64,000 nucleotides of DNA from Culex pipiens pallens (GCF_016801865.2 NC_068939.1:74142100-74206099), one strand, 5' to 3'; positions 44,722-58,523 are shown, numbered from the stretch's first letter. Notes: generated by a model from the sequence alone, not told the origin. A program made the numbers and translations.

Positions 44722-45629
44722 CGAAAGCTCGACAATCATATTTGAAACAACGATTTTTGATTGTGATTCGATTATCCGAAATGAAATTTGTCCCAATCTT
44801 TTGGCCCTGCGGGCCAGATTTGATTTTTCTGAAGCTGTGGCGGGCCGGAACTATGTTTAATAAAAGTTGGAAAAAATCAACAATTCTTTTTTCATCAAAC
44901 GATTTTTATCAAGTTATTTTAAAGTAAAAAAAAATAAACAAGTATTGCAAATAAGATTCATAAATCTTGATTATAAGAAAGATAAACAAAGATATCTTTA
45001 AAAAATTATATTATATTTTTTATATTTGTTTTTGTTCAAATTTTTTTCGTAATTATAGTTCAACTACCTCAACACACCAATATATTAAAAAATCAATAAG
45101 ACATGATAAAATTTATTTAATTAAAATATGTATCCAAATCTTCTTTACAAAAAAATACCTTTTGTGCAGTGATTTTTATTTTCACTTTAAATAATTCGCG
45201 TTTTCAAGCTTTTATTTTAACCAAAACTTTAACACTGTAAAGTTGTTCTGAAAAATACACTATTTTTTGCTTATTCATTTATTCAAAAATAAATTTTAAT
45301 CATGTTCCTCAAAAGTTAAAATTTCAATCCAAAGTAAGCTCAGAAAAAAATATTTAGTGTCTTTTTGTAAATTTTTAGACAACAATCTAATTTTTCATAT
45401 ATTTTACAAAATGGATAATTTTGTTTTCTTGCTCAGTTTATCAGTTTGATGATTGATTCTGAAAATATCAATAAAAAATAATAAGAATTAAATTACAATA
45501 TACAAAATGTTTGAATTTCAAACCAAAATTGAAAAAGTACAAAAGCAAAATAAAAAAAAAACTTTGAAATAGCAACATTTTATTGCAAAAACAACAAAAA
45601 GTTTCTATTTAATTTTTTAAATTTTTAAA
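44722..45629. other. AT-rich DNA
   Basis: No gene. 44790-44850 carries a GGCCCTGCGGGCCAG word that looks repeat-derived, but no second copy is in the window. Confidence 0.35.
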
Positions 45630-46313
45630 TTTTAATTTTTAGAAATGGTCACTCATGGTAACTATTTTTAAAAATCGAAAAACTGCAAATTTTTCGCTAA
45701 AATCAAACTTTCGGTGGCTATATCTTGAAAACAGAGCTCTTATCAAAACATCTTTAAAGTACTTTTTGATTGAAAATTAAATTTTACGTAAAAAAATTAT
45801 GTAAAATTTGTTTTTGCATGAAATTTCGATTTTTTTCCAAAAATAACTATTTTTTCGAAAATTCATAACTCGGCGGCAGATTTTTTGACCATGTTTCTCT
45901 ATGGCTCAAAAGTTGCGGGGTTTTGTCCCCTAAAACATAAAAAAAAAATCTCGAAAATAAAAAAAATACGTATTTTGGGAAATTGAGTTTATGTGAAAAA
46001 ATGTTAATTAAAAAACCGGCAATTTTTTTTTCATGTACCTATTTTTTTCGCAATAGTCCTCAACAATACCTATAACTTTGCGCAAGACACTAAATTGATC
46101 AGAAAATTCATTCAAAAGTTGCAGATATTCGAATATTAACGTACCATTTTTGTATGGACAGCTGCCAAAATTGTATGAAGACTTGTATGGGTGAACCAAT
46201 AACACAAAATAGCTTCTATGGTCATAGGAAAGGCTCCCACAAAGTTTGAATCAAATAAAAAAATACAAAAAATAAAAATGGTCGAAATCGGCCGATTTCG
46301 TAGAGAGTTGCTC
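45630..46313 (+). mobile_element. FB2 foldback, single right arm
   Basis: Collinear with the FB2 right arm at 54110-54777 (GGTCACTCATGGT, TTTCGGTGGC, CCATGTTTCTCTATGGCTC, CAAAGTTTGA), ending GTAGAGAGTTGCTC. The left arm is absent. Confidence 0.7.
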
Positions 46314-46317
46314 ATAA

Positions 46318-47409
46318 GAGCAATTCTCTGAGAATTTGGTCATTCGATTTTTTTGTATTTTTTAATCCGGCTAAAACTTTTTTTATGCCTTTGGTATGCC
46401 CAAAGAAGCCATTTTGCATCATTTGTTCATATAATTTTCCATAAAAATTAGACAGTTGTCCGTACAAAAATGATATGTAAAAAATTCAAAAATCTGTATC
46501 ATTTGAAGGAATTTTTTGATCGATTTGGTGTCTTCGGCAAATTTGTAAGTATGAATATGGACTTCACTGAAAAAAATATTAAAAACGTTAAACAAAATTT
46601 TGGTGATTTTTAATTTCACTTTTTGTCAAAAATAATTTCCAGAATGGGCTAAAAATCTTTTACCGAGTTATGATTTTTTAAAAACAATACAGATTTTTTT
46701 TCAAAAAATCGAAATATTGGTCGCATCAAATTTTCAACTTCATTTTTCGATGTAATACAAATTTGCAATCAAAAAGTACTTTAGTTAAATGTTGATAAAG
46801 TGCACCGTTTTCAAGTTATAGCCATTTTTAGGTAACTTTTTTTTCAAAATAATCGCAGTTATTAATTTTTTTAAATTAGTGTCCATGTTTACTTACTTTT
46901 GAAAAAAATATTTTTGAAAAACTTTAAAAATTCTAAATTTTTTGCTTTTTTGAACTTTGTTCATACGACCCTTAGTTGCTGAGATATTGCCATGCAAAGG
47001 TTTATTTTTGATTGCAAATTCGATTTTTTATTTTTTTGTATTGTATTGTTTCAAAAAATCATAACTCGGTCAAACATTTTTAGTCCATTCTGGAAATTTC
47101 TTTTTTTTTGCAAATCAAGTTTTAGTGACAAACAGTGAAATGAAAAATCACCCAAAAAAATTCACCGTGTATAATTTTTTTTCATTGTAGTCCATATTCA
47201 TACCTACAACTTTACCTAAGCCACCAAATCAATCAAACAAATCCTTCAAAAGATACAGATTTTTGAATTTTCACATATCATTTTTGTATGGACAGCTGCC
47301 AAATTTGTTTGCTGCAAAATATCAAAGTTTCTAAAAAAGTTTCAGCCGGATTAAAAAAATACAAAAATTAAAATTAAAGAAAAAAGATCGATTCCGTAGC
47401 GAACTGCTC
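46318..47409. mobile_element. FB1 foldback, shortened, TSD ATAA
   Basis: The left end is GAGCAATTCTCTGAG and the right end GCGAACTGCTC. ATAA occurs immediately on both sides (46314-46317 and 47410-47413). The left arm, to about 47000, is near complete. The right arm lacks several hundred bases compared with 7679-9624. It sits directly against the end of the FB2 arm. Confidence 0.78.
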
Positions 47410-47413
47410 ATAA

Positions 47414-50400
47414 AAGTCTCTTCGACACAAAATTTACAAATCATCAGCATTTAAGGCTGCACATGATTGAAAACACATTTTTTTTGAATATTCGTTTGAA
47501 TTTCGTGCCTTCGGACTCCTAGGTTCGAGCAGAAACTTGCAATAGAGACCACATAAGACCCGGGGGTCGTTAATGTGGATGGTTTGTTTGTTTTTTTTTG
47601 TTGTCAAATATTCGTCACTCCTCGTCAAACGATGTCGAAAAATAGGGTCCAAAATCGATCGCTTTTTCTTAAAAATACTTAATCAAACACTTTTTGGATG
47701 CTCAAGATGTTGATGGACACGAAATGTTTTAGAAACAGATATTACTTTTATATAAATGTAAAGCTAGTTTGCTTCACTTCTCGCTTAGGAAATGCACACT
47801 ATTTCACTCAATTTCCAAGAAATTAAGCTGCAGTACCGGTTCCAGCAAGCGCCATTGAACGGGACACTGCAGAGAGGAAACAACCGTCAGTCAGTCAGTT
47901 AGTCTGTTTTCTTCGCGTGACGCACGTCTTGATTTACGAGACATTACGCGCTCGTTTTACATTGCACCGTGCAAATGGCAATGTGTTTAGTACATAAAAA
48001 TTATAAAAAAATAGTAAAGCCTAGACAGATGTGGAGGAGGAGAGACGCCATGAAAATAAACACAATTTCGCCGGTTCAAAAGCACAAGACGACGCAAAAA
48101 AAAGTAACACTCACTATGGGGAAAGAAAAAAAAACAACAGCCAAGGCAAGAACTGTTGCGAATGGAAGAGGGCTTTGCCGCGAAAGAAAGCAACTCCGAC
48201 GAGGCAGCACTAATGGCACCGCTCAGGAACAACCTGTTGGCTGTTGTAACCTGCGACGTCACTTCTGGCAGCGAAGCAGTTCAACGACACTTGCACTGCC
48301 GAATTCGCTCGTTTTTTTTTTTTTTGTGGAGTCGAAAATTTGCCCACAAGAGGTGAAGAACCGTTCCTCACGAGTTATGAGTTGCGATCAGATGCCTGCA
48401 GAGCTTCACCCACCGTGGTGAGATTAGATCCGTCATGGCCTTTCCTTGACCTAGATAATGAAAGGGTTGAGCAGTCCTCTAAAATACATTTTAGATCTTT
48501 ATTTTTCCCAGTCTTAATCGATCTCGAAACATTTTATTATCGATCATGTTATTATTGTCAGGTTGAACATCAGAAGATTTCAAACATATTTTAAAACTTG
48601 TATATAAGTTCTCTAACTAAGTATCGCGAATCGGACGCATAAAATGAAAGTAATCAGTTTCTGCCACAACAATGCGAACTCGTCGGCTGTTTGATGTTTG
48701 ATATTCAGTGGAAACCGTTGGCTTTTCGTCATTATCACCCGGCGAGAACCACCTTTCGCCGGATTAGGCTAGCCGAAAAAAAACCTCCTCGTAAATCAGT
48801 ACTTTGGCCGGGAAAACGTTTCCCCATATACGGGCTTGAACCAGGAAGGCAGAATTAGAGCATGAGTGAAGTTTTAATGGCAACTTTGTGTGCGCTCCTG
48901 CGAAGGTAATTGGATTGGTTGCGCGCCGACGTTTTGGTCACGGGTCGTGGTGGGAATTTGTGGAACCTTTTTTCGGGTCTAGTTCGGGCTGGCGGGAGGG
49001 ACGGCATTTCCCGTTTGTCCATGCACCCGTGTCGGCACATGTGCAACCGTTTAGCTTGTTTAGAAGAAAAACTAGGTTAGACGACGACCGCGACGACGGA
49101 GAACCGTCTGATGTCTGGTCGCGTTGAACACCCGCGCGCGACCTGGTACTAGCGGTGCGGTTTATCTATAGAACACCGGGCTGGTGGCTGGTGCGCAAAC
49201 GACGCGTAAAGTGTGAAACATTTCCAATTCATTGCGGAGGGAGAAGGGAATTATGACGACAATTTATCTCCATTACCGAGACTGTGGCGGAGAAATGGAG
49301 CACTTCCGTTGAGGCGGTAAATTTGGAGCTCGATTGAGCTGAGATTGGGTCTGAAAAGTGGGTCAATAGCTGCGGAGATCAAACAGGTGTGACGGTGCTT
49401 CTTGTACTTTTCATGGACCGTAAGAACTCAATTTATGTACCTTGCTGATTACTGATGACTATGACACCATTTTTTAGGAATCATTTTTTAAAGTAAATTT
49501 AATAAGAAATGGTTTTTTTTTGTAAATTTGTAGTTCATTCCAGTTCGGATGAACTACCTACAAAATTCCTTTGATAGTGAATTTACACCTCAAATGCATC
49601 AAACTTATGGCCATTTCTGAACTTTTAGATTTTCTTCAATTAAAAAATGAAGACTGAAAGCCAAAAATCCAAATGTTTGCCTTACGTATTAAAAGAAAAA
49701 TAGATCAAAACTAGTTGTTTCGAAAATGTTATACAAAGTTATGGTGTAATTTGGAAGGAGATTGCAATTTTTTTTGTAATTTTTAAGACTTAGTGATTTT
49801 TCACGCTAAAAAATAGCAAATTTTACGTTGCCTTAATTCGAAAACACCAAATTTCTTGTAAATTTCGCGGAACGGATTTTTAAATAATTGTATAAATTCT
49901 CTACAAACTCTTCCTAACTGAAAAAAATCAATTGGTTTATAGGTGACATAAGCAACTGCCTAAATAACTGTCAAATTGTTATAACAACGAATGGAATTGT
50001 TGCTAAATTTAGTAAGCTTTTTTTAAAAAAAAAACTAATAAACTATTATTGATACCCTCAAGAGCAATCTATTTTCTCAATATTTGTCACTACTCTAATG
50101 GAATTCAATTTTTCAATCCATATTCTTATTGTTTGCACCTCCATTGATATTTTTTCTTTCTTTGTTTTCTACCGAATGTAATTAACTGTTTCATGAACGT
50201 TAGCTTTTAATTGATTTCTGAAAATAAACAATTCAACCAAAAAAAATCTGTGCAATAAAAAAAAATAACAAAAAATGTGATTGAAAAAGATAAAATTAAA
50301 AAAAAACACATTTATTGGTAAGAGAATAACTGCAACCAAATGATTGATGATATAATCCTTGTGATATTTTGATGATTCCATGATTCCATGATTTTTTTTT

Positions 50401-51500
50401 TATCTAATTGATTTTTGTTAACATCATTTAAGTAATCGCAACATTCACTTCTTAGTTAGTGTTAAAACAATTTTATGTTAACGTATGTTTTGCTAACAAT
50501 TCTTCAAATGGTTAATATCACTAATAAAATTTACATTAAGAGTCTTTATGGATCAAATATTTAATATGATGTTATTTTAAAAAAATATTTGAGAAAATTG
50601 ACAAGTTGCATGGGATTTTACAAAAATCTTCATATTTCACGAGTTTCACGTTGTCCACGAAATCGTGAAAATTCACTAACCCTAGTCATTTTGTATCTTC
50701 CAGTCTTGATTTTGGGGTTATTTCTAAAAACCTATAACATTGATAAATCTTAAATATTGGCGAAATGTGTAATTCTTCATAAAATTTTCAATAAACATTT
50801 ACATAAAACCATTGTTTTTCAGCGAATTTTCTGAACAAACTAAGAAACAAAAAATTGAAAATAAATCTTCAAGATATAGTTTTTTTAGACCCTCCCAAGA
50901 AATATGTATTTCATTTACCTGCCCCACAAAATATCTGAAAAGAGCCTTCCATGGAGTCAAATATCAGATTCGCCAATTTATTTATGCTTTACACTTTCTA
51001 CAAAACACATCGTGGAAAAAAATGTTAAAAAAAAATTTTCAATTCCTTTGAATATTAATAAACACTTAATAACACTTTCATTCAGAAAATCTTGAATCGT
51101 TTTGAACTATTGCGAAACTAGAAAATACAATTAGTGTTTATTAAAATAAAGGAAATGAAAAATAAAAAATAAATATGTTTGGGTTATTAAAGTGTACCGA
51201 TAAAAAATAAAATTATATAAATATTTGCAATGGAACAACCAATGCAACATAAATTTCTAGATTCTATACATATTGTTTACTAGTTTAATTTTGATTTTAT
51301 TGACCTAATGCTTGAAAAGAATCAGTACCAGCTTTTTTTTTAAACAAAAAATCAGCTAAGGTTTTTAATACGAAAATTTAAAAAAATATTTTGGTGAATT
51401 TGAGAGTCTACAAGCTCATAGAAAAAAGCATTTGGAAAGTTCATGGTTTGGTTGACTCTCCCTTTAACCATTTCTATTTTTCCATTAAACCATATCTACA
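47414..51500. other. No gene recognised
   Basis: 47415-47470 is a diverged piece of the repeat at 169-352. 47760-49420 is of ordinary composition, with CpG-containing words and frames up to 150 codons that lack motifs. 49440-51500 is very AT-rich. No repeat ends were found. Confidence 0.4.
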
Positions 51501-51504
51501 CAGT

Positions 51505-54500
51505 GCGCAACTCTCTACGAAATCGGCCAATTTCGACCATTTTTATTTTTTGTATTTTTTGATTTCACTCAAACTTTGTGGTGGCCTTCTCTATGACCAA
51601 ATAAATTATTTTGTGTGATTGGTTCATCCTTACAAGTCTCCATACAATTTTGGCTGCTGTCCATACAAAAATGGTATGTAAATATTCAAACAGCTGTTAC
51701 TTTTGAGTTAATTTTCTGATCAATTTGGTGTCTTCGGCAAAGTTGTAGGTATTGTTGAGGGCTTTTGAGAAAAAAATAGTACACGGAAAAAATTGCAGAT
51801 TTTTAAATCAACTTTTTTTTTACAAAAACTCAATTTCTCAAAACACGTATTTTTTTATTTTCGAGATTTTTTGATATGAGAAATTCTCTGAGTTTTCGGT
51901 CATTCGATTTTTTTTGTATTTTTTAATCCGGCTGAAACTTTTTTGGTGCCTTCGGTATGCCCAAAGAAGCCAATTTGCATCATTAGTTTGTCCATATAAT
52001 TTTCCATACAAATTTGGCAGCTGTCCATACAAAAATGATATGTGAAAATTCAAAAATCTTTATCTTTTGAAGGAATTTTTTGATCGAGTTGGTGTCTTCG
52101 ACAAAGTTGTAGGTATGGATATGGACTACACTGAAAAAAATGATACACGGTAAAAAATTTTTTGGTGATTTTTTATTTAACTTTTTGTCACTAAAACTTG
52201 ATTTGCAAAAAAACACTATTTTTATTTTTTTTATTTTTTGATATGTTTTAGAGGACATAAAATGCCAACTTTTCAGAAATTTCCAGAATGGGCAAAAAAT
52301 CTTTGACCGAGTTATGATTTTTTGAATCAATACTAATTTTTTCAAAAAATCGAAATATCGGTCGCAAAAATTTTTCAACTTCATTTTTCGATGTAAAATC
52401 GAATTTGCAATCAAAAAGTACTTTAGTGAATTTTTGATAAAGTGCACCGTTTTCAAGTTATAGCCATTTTTAGGTAACTTTTTTGAAAATAGTCGCAGTT
52501 TTTAATTTTTTTAAATTAGTGCCCATGTTTGCCCACCTTTGAAAAAAATATTTTTGAAGAGATGAGAAAATTCTCTATATTTTGCTTTATTGAACTTTGT
52601 TGATGCGACCCATAGTTGCTGAGATATTGCTATGCAAAGGCTAAAAAACAGGAAAATTGATGTTTTCTAAGTCTCACCCAAACAACCCAACATTTTCTAA
52701 TGTCGATATCTCAGCAACTTTAGGTCCGATTTACAATGTTAAAACATGAAACATTCGTGAAATTTTCCGATCATAACTCGGTCAAAGATTTTTTGCCCAT
52801 TCTGGAAATTTCTGAAAAGTTGGCATTTTATGTCCTCTAAAACATATCAAAAAATAAAAAAAAATAAAAATAGTGTTTTTTTGCAAATCAAGTTTTAGTG
52901 ACAAAAAGTTAAATAAAAAATCACCAAAAATTTTTTTACCGTGTATCATTTTTTTCAGTGTAGTCCATATCCATACCTACAACTTTGCCGAAGACACCAA
53001 CTCGATCAAAAAATTCCTTCAAAAGATACAGATTTTTGAATTTTCACATATCATTTTTGTATGAACAGCTGCCAAATTTGTATGGAAAATTATATGGACA
53101 AACTAATGATGCAAAATGGCTTCTTTGGGCATACCGAAGGCACCAAAAAAGTTTCAGCCGGATTAAAAAATACAAAAATTAAAATTAAAGAAAAAAGACC
53201 GATTCCGTAGAGAACTGCTCATATGTTTTAGAGGACAAAAATCCGCAACTTTTGAGCCATAGAGAAACATGGTCAAAAAAATCTGCCGCCTAGTTATGCA
53301 TTTTTGAAAAAATAGTGATTTTTGGAAAAAATCGAAGTTTTATACAAAAACAAATTTGACATTATTTATTAATGCAAAATTGAATTTGCAATCGGAAAGT
53401 CCTGTACAGATTTTTTTAATAAAGGGCTCCGTTTTCATGATAAAGCCACCGAAAGTTTCATTTTAGTGAAATATTTGCAGTTTTTCGATTTTTAAAAATA
53501 GTGACCATGAGTGACAATTTCTATTTTTTTTAATAGTTCAGAAAAATTGCTTTAAATTTGTCTAAGAGACATTGAAGATTGGACCTCGGCTTGCTGAGAT
53601 AGAGCCACTTCAAGAAATAGAAACACGAAAATTTAAGTTTTCTAAGTCTCATCAAAACAACCCACCATTTTTTTAATGTCGGTATCTCAGCAACTAATGG
53701 TCCGATTTTCAATGTTATAGCATGAAACATTCGTGAAGTTTTCCAATCTTTTCGAAAACATATTCCAAAATTTCTTAAATCAAGACTAACATTTCAAAAG
53801 AGCCAATTATTGAATAAAACGCCCATTCAAAATGCTAGTCATGATTTAAGAAATTTTGGAATATTTTTTTCGAAAAGATTGGAAAACTTCACGAATGTTT
53901 CATGCTATAACATTGAAAATCGGACCATTAGTTGCTGAGATACCGACATTAAAAAATGGTGGGTTGTTTTGATGAGACTTAGAAAACTTCAATTTTCGTG
54001 TTTTTTTTCTTGAAGTGGCTCTATCTCAGCAACCCGAGGTCCAATCTTCAATGTCTCTTGGACAATTTTATAGCAAATTTTCTGAACTTCTCAAAAAAAA
54101 AAAAAAAATTTTTGGAAATGGTCACTCATGGTCACTTTTTTGATAATTGATAAACTGCAAACATTTCGCTAAAATCAAACTTTCGGTGGCAATATCTTGA
54201 AAACGGAGCCCTTTATCAGAAAATCTGTAAAGTACTTTTCGATTGGAAATTCAATTTTGCATTAAATAATAATGCCAAATTTGTTTTTGTATAAAACTTC
54301 GATTTTTTTCCAAAAATCACTATTTAGTCAAAAATTCATAACACGGCGGCAGACTTTTTTGACCATGTTTCTCTATGGCTCAAAAGTTGCGGATTGTTGT
54401 CCCCTAAAACATATCAAAAAATCTCGAAAATCAAAAAATACGTTTTTTGGGAAATTGAGTTTTAGTGAAAAAAAGTTGATTAAAAAATCTGCAATTTTTT

Positions 54501-54777
54501 TTCCGTGTACCTATTTTTTTCCTCAAAAGTCCTCAACAATACCTTCAACTTTGCCGAAGACACCAAATTGATCAGAAAATTCACTCAAAAGTTACAGCTG
54601 TTTGAATATTTACATACCATTTTTGTATGGACAGCAGCCAAAATTGTATGGAGACTTGTATGGATGAACCAATGGCACAAAATAGCTTATTTGGTCATAG
54701 GAAAGGCCACCACAAAGTTTGAGCCAAATAAAAAAATACAAATAAAATCAATTTCCGGTTTTGGTAGAGAATTGCTC
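51505..54777. mobile_element. FB2 foldback, complete, TSD CAGT
   Basis: The left end is GCGCAACTCTCTACG and the right end TAGAGAATTGCTC. CAGT flanks both sides (51501-51504 and 54778-54781). Arms mirror each other around 53810-53840, for example CCATAGAGAAACATGGTC at 53258 and GACCATGTTTCTCTATGG at 54360. Removing the FB1 insertion and one ATAT leaves about 1.93 kb, close to full-length FB1. Different arm sequence from FB1 but similar termini and length. Confidence 0.82.
51878..53220. mobile_element. FB1 foldback nested in FB2, TSD ATAT
   Basis: The left end is GAGAAATTCTCTGAG and the right end GTAGAGAACTGCTC. ATAT flanks both sides (51874-51877 and 53221-53224). The opposite arm of FB2 (around 54400) preserves the uninterrupted site TTTGATATGTTTTAG on its reverse strand, so insertion and duplication are directly demonstrated. 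The right arm is shorter than the left by an internal deletion. Confidence 0.88.
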
Positions 54778-54781
54778 CAGT

Positions 54782-56956
54782 AAATAATTGTGTTTATGTA
54801 AACAGTATTTCAAATCATAGTACAGTTTCTTATGCCCTAATAATTTTGCGGTCTAGGTTTAAGTTTACTTTGTAAAGCTGTAATGTAATGTAGCTTTGTA
54901 ATGTTCAAGCATTCAAAAAATCGTACATTGCCAGCATACGTGGCGATTCGAAATCCATTCCAAGATTTACCCATTTTAATCCACAACAATAACTCAGCAT
55001 GACTTCCTGCTTGGCCTGCGACCTTGTACTGATCCAAATCGAACCACATAAATTTCCCAATTGACACTTTTTTCTGTCCGCGCGAAAAGCACCGCTGTCA
55101 TCCGGAACGCCATACTTGGCAACGATTCCATTTTCTGCGCTCCTCCACCAGGCAAAAATGGGTCAAAAGTGCAAAACTTTTAACCACCCAAAACAAATTT
55201 ATGATTCACAACGCCCAACAGAGAGCACGGGTGGCGACAAATTCCTGGAACCAAATATAGTTTCATGTTTGTGCGGGACAATCTGAGCGGTTGTATCTCT
55301 TCCGAGGACAGCGTTGCGCCCCGGAGAAGTGGTCTTAATTTCCTGAACCGCTTGGTTGACGCTCGCGTGGGAGTTGGGACTTTGTAACAAATTGGACAAT
55401 CGATTCGAAAATGTAGCAAACGAGGGGTAGCTCGGGAATTTTACGACTTCGGACCAAATCTGGGAAGACTGCGTGTGACTTGAATTGGGGCGATTAAGTC
55501 GGGCAAGATTAGTTCAAGTTCAATCGCTAGCGATTTCCTGCATACCTCTTCGTAACAGGTAATAGAACCGTTACAGCGCGAGTCAATCGTTTGAAGTTCA
55601 AGCCCTCAATCACCCAACCCAAACAACTTAATTGACCTCCGGAATCGTTCACGGTGAAACGACATTCAAATGAACCGTATCGATAGCGGTTCTTTCAATT
55701 ATCCGCGTCCAAACAGTTGCAGGTTCGTGTTCCGGGCCAAGAATAATTCCCCCGTTCGCCTTTGGACGCAATGATCGGCGAGCACACGCCCGAGATCGTA
55801 CCTCCAGAACCTAGGTTACCGTAAACGTAATTGACTGTGTGCGTACTGGAGGGTCGTTAACAGAGTCTGCAGAGCGGGGTTCTGTTGCGAGCCGCTTCTT
55901 TTCCGGCAGCACGATTCGTTTCAGTTGTGATCTTTTGACGAAATGTCATTTGAAGAAATGGTCTTAATATTTGATTAATTTGAATTCTTAGCATTCGGAT
56001 TTGTGACACTATTCTAAGGTGTTAGACATGTCGCATGCCCTAGTTAGATAAAGGTTACTTAATGGCCATTCTCTCGGATTATTGCCGGGAACCTGGAACC
56101 GGTTCCATCCGTAGGTTTGGCCAAAACACTACTTTTAGCAAACCTAGGCATGCGACATATCAAACTGCATGGAATTGTGTTACGAAATCGAACTAAAATT
56201 TTCGCCAACTTCAAAACTGATCATTTCGCCACGACACCACAACTCCAACGGCTCACCTTCCGTACCCGCGAGGGGAAAGAATTCCCGACTCGCGTGGCCA
56301 GGTTAAACACCTCCTTCGGGCATTCGCTACAGATCGTTTACTTTGGAGTTCGTTGTTTGTCGATTATTTACGGCCATTTACGGGCCAACCTGCTGCTGCC
56401 TTTCCTCACCTGGAAATTAGCCGGGAATGCCGCCGCCGTAAACAAATTGGCCGTTTTGTTTGAACAAACGGTAGCAATTCGATCGCTGACCTTGACTTCA
56501 ACGAATTGTTGGAATATTTCGGACACTAATTGTGGGGCGATCTTGAAGTCGATGGCGAGCGGTGCAAAAAAGCATGACAAGCGAAGAGGAAAAGAGATTG
56601 AAGAGTGATATGATAATGACGATAATGATAATTTCTTAATGACACGCATTTTGAATCAGCCGAGATTGATTGCTAAAGTGGGAGCCGCAACTGGTGGAGG
56701 GTTGTGTCCGGATTGACATAGATTTTGGCGGTGAGTGTATTTGGGCCACACATTTGGGGATTTGGAGAAGATGTTTTGTTGACCTGAATGAAAATCGTTT
56801 CAATAATAAAAAAAAACTATTTTTTTTTGTTTTTTTTTGAGTTTTTTTTTCAATTGATGAATTATTTTTTAAGGATAAAATTTATTACATTGTTCCAATT
56901 TAATGGGGTTTACGAGATGATATTTCCAAAAATCAACACCTTATTTTATTCTTTTG
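54782..56956. other. No gene recognised
   Basis: Ordinary composition from 54950 to 56750. The longest frame is 163 codons (56117-56608, plus, starting from TTG) with no motif and an overlapping minus frame. It may be intergenic or intronic host DNA with regulatory content. Confidence 0.4.
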
Positions 56957-57861
56957 TTTATATAACACTCTCACCATGATGAGCATGAGCATGGTTGACT
57001 GCCAAAGAGCTGCTACTCCGTTATTGACAGATCAGCTGAAGTTAAACAATGAATCAAAAATGATCAGTGGGAGCCAACCATCCGTTCACTGTTTAACCTC
57101 TGAAGATCTCTACTTTATTAGTCAATACCGGCGCCCTCCCAAGAAGCCTGCAGTTCAACGAAAGGGAGGAATGTTAGTCCGATAGTTGAAGTTGCAGACT
57201 CATCAAGCACATAGTTTATCGCTATATACTTGTTGATACCGCTTGAGACCGTTGAATCCACAGCATCTCCTTCAAGCATCACGTAATTAATTTTTTTTGG
57301 GTTAGTAGGATAAGGTATTGGCTTTTCGATGCCTCCCGAGCTACGACGCTATGGGGAGGACTTTCATAACAGACCCGTCGGCGAGCCTTCCGAGCAACGA
57401 TGCTATGGGAAGGTCTTTCTGGTTAACACACAAAATCACTCACACACAGTTATTTTGCTCCACTATTCACTCAACGATCCAAATTGTCAGTGCGTCTTTC
57501 GATCATTATATAGAAATGGCTTTTTCCGCAAAAAAATAAAACCTTATTCGAAAAATTTAAACACAATTCACCCGACGCCGTGCCTTCCGATCAACGATGA
57601 TATAGGAAGGGCTTTGAAAATCACTAAAGAAATCACTTTCCACTCCGAATATTTTTACGACCACGCGCTCCCTTTGCCAATTATGCACTGATGACGCTGC
57701 ATTTTCAGAGGGTAATCTTCTCCTCGCAGCACACAATACACGATAAAAATGCGAAACAAAAGGCACACACAAAAAAAATCACTTTTCACTCCGAATATTT
57801 TTTACGACCACGCGCTCCCTTTGTCAATGATGAACTCTTTATATAATACTCTCACCATGAT
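56957..57861 (+). mobile_element. Putative LTR-retrotransposon 3' end, copy B
   Basis: GAGCATGAGCATGGTTG at the left resembles copy A. AACGAAAGGGAGGAA (57157-57171) directly precedes TGTTAGTCCG (57172), again a polypurine-tract/LTR junction. Both copies also share GTTAGTAGGATA. A 24-bp direct repeat with one mismatch (TTTATATAACACTCTCACC plus ATGAT) flanks the segment at 56957-56980 and 57838-57861. Internal repeats include ACGACCACGCGCTCCCTTTG twice. Confidence 0.35.
57629..57832 (+). repeat. Direct repeat, about 62 bp, two copies
   Basis: AATCACTTTCCACTCCGAAT through CGCGCTCCCTTTGCCAAT at about 57629-57684, and a near-identical copy at about 57777-57831. Inside the presumed LTR of copy B. 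Confidence 0.8.
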
Positions 57862-58523
57862 ATAAATTAAACAGAAAGAAAAATAGCTACAACCTAATGA
57901 TGACAATAGGAAAATACAGTCCAGACCAACGATATCAGAAGAGATCTGTATTTTCTTAATAATAAATCTATATTTAATCTGTATCATGTCAAATTCGAAG
58001 CCATAGATGATTTTCTTAAATTTTTAACAGCAGATTTAAGCTTTTTATTCATATTAAAGCATTATTCAATTATGAAACTGTTGAATTTTTAAATTTAACC
58101 ATTTAAAATTTTTTTTTGTGATTTTTGGGATCGAAAAATCTGTATAATACAGATTTATCTGTATGTCTGGAATGGCTGGTCCAGACTCGCTTATCCGAAG
58201 TCCTTCAACAAATTTCACGATGGACAGTTGAATCTTCGGATATTCGGACAACGAAAATACTGTTTTTCGTTGTCTTGTTTTTGGATCTTTGAGCTCAAAT
58301 CGACGCTAACTTCGAATTGATGCTAACTTATCGAACGTCGCTTTTTGACGTTCCGAGAAAACGCGTTTTAATGATGAACAAAAACAAGCGCACGCAATGA
58401 AACAATAACAAACACGTTTTGTTTTTTTGACCATTCTGTGTATTGTCCTAAAGTTTGGTTGAATTTGGTTGCTGCAGTCCCGAGTTATAAGTAATTACAA
58501 ATGTACGGTAGTTGAGTTCTTAC
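57862..58523. other. AT-rich DNA with a dispersed repeat
   Basis: 58180-58262 (TCCAGACTCGCTTATCCG, CTTCGGATATTCGGAC) is related to 32265-32350. No gene recognised elsewhere. Confidence 0.45.

Noticed and set aside
47969..48421. 150-codon plus-strand frame
   Set aside because: Low-complexity Lys/Arg/Gln-rich translation, overlapping open frames in other phases, and no motif.
56117..56608. 163-codon plus-strand frame, the longest outside the LINE
   Set aside because: Starts at TTG, shows no domain or compositional coding pattern, and a minus frame overlaps it. Likely chance in less AT-rich DNA.
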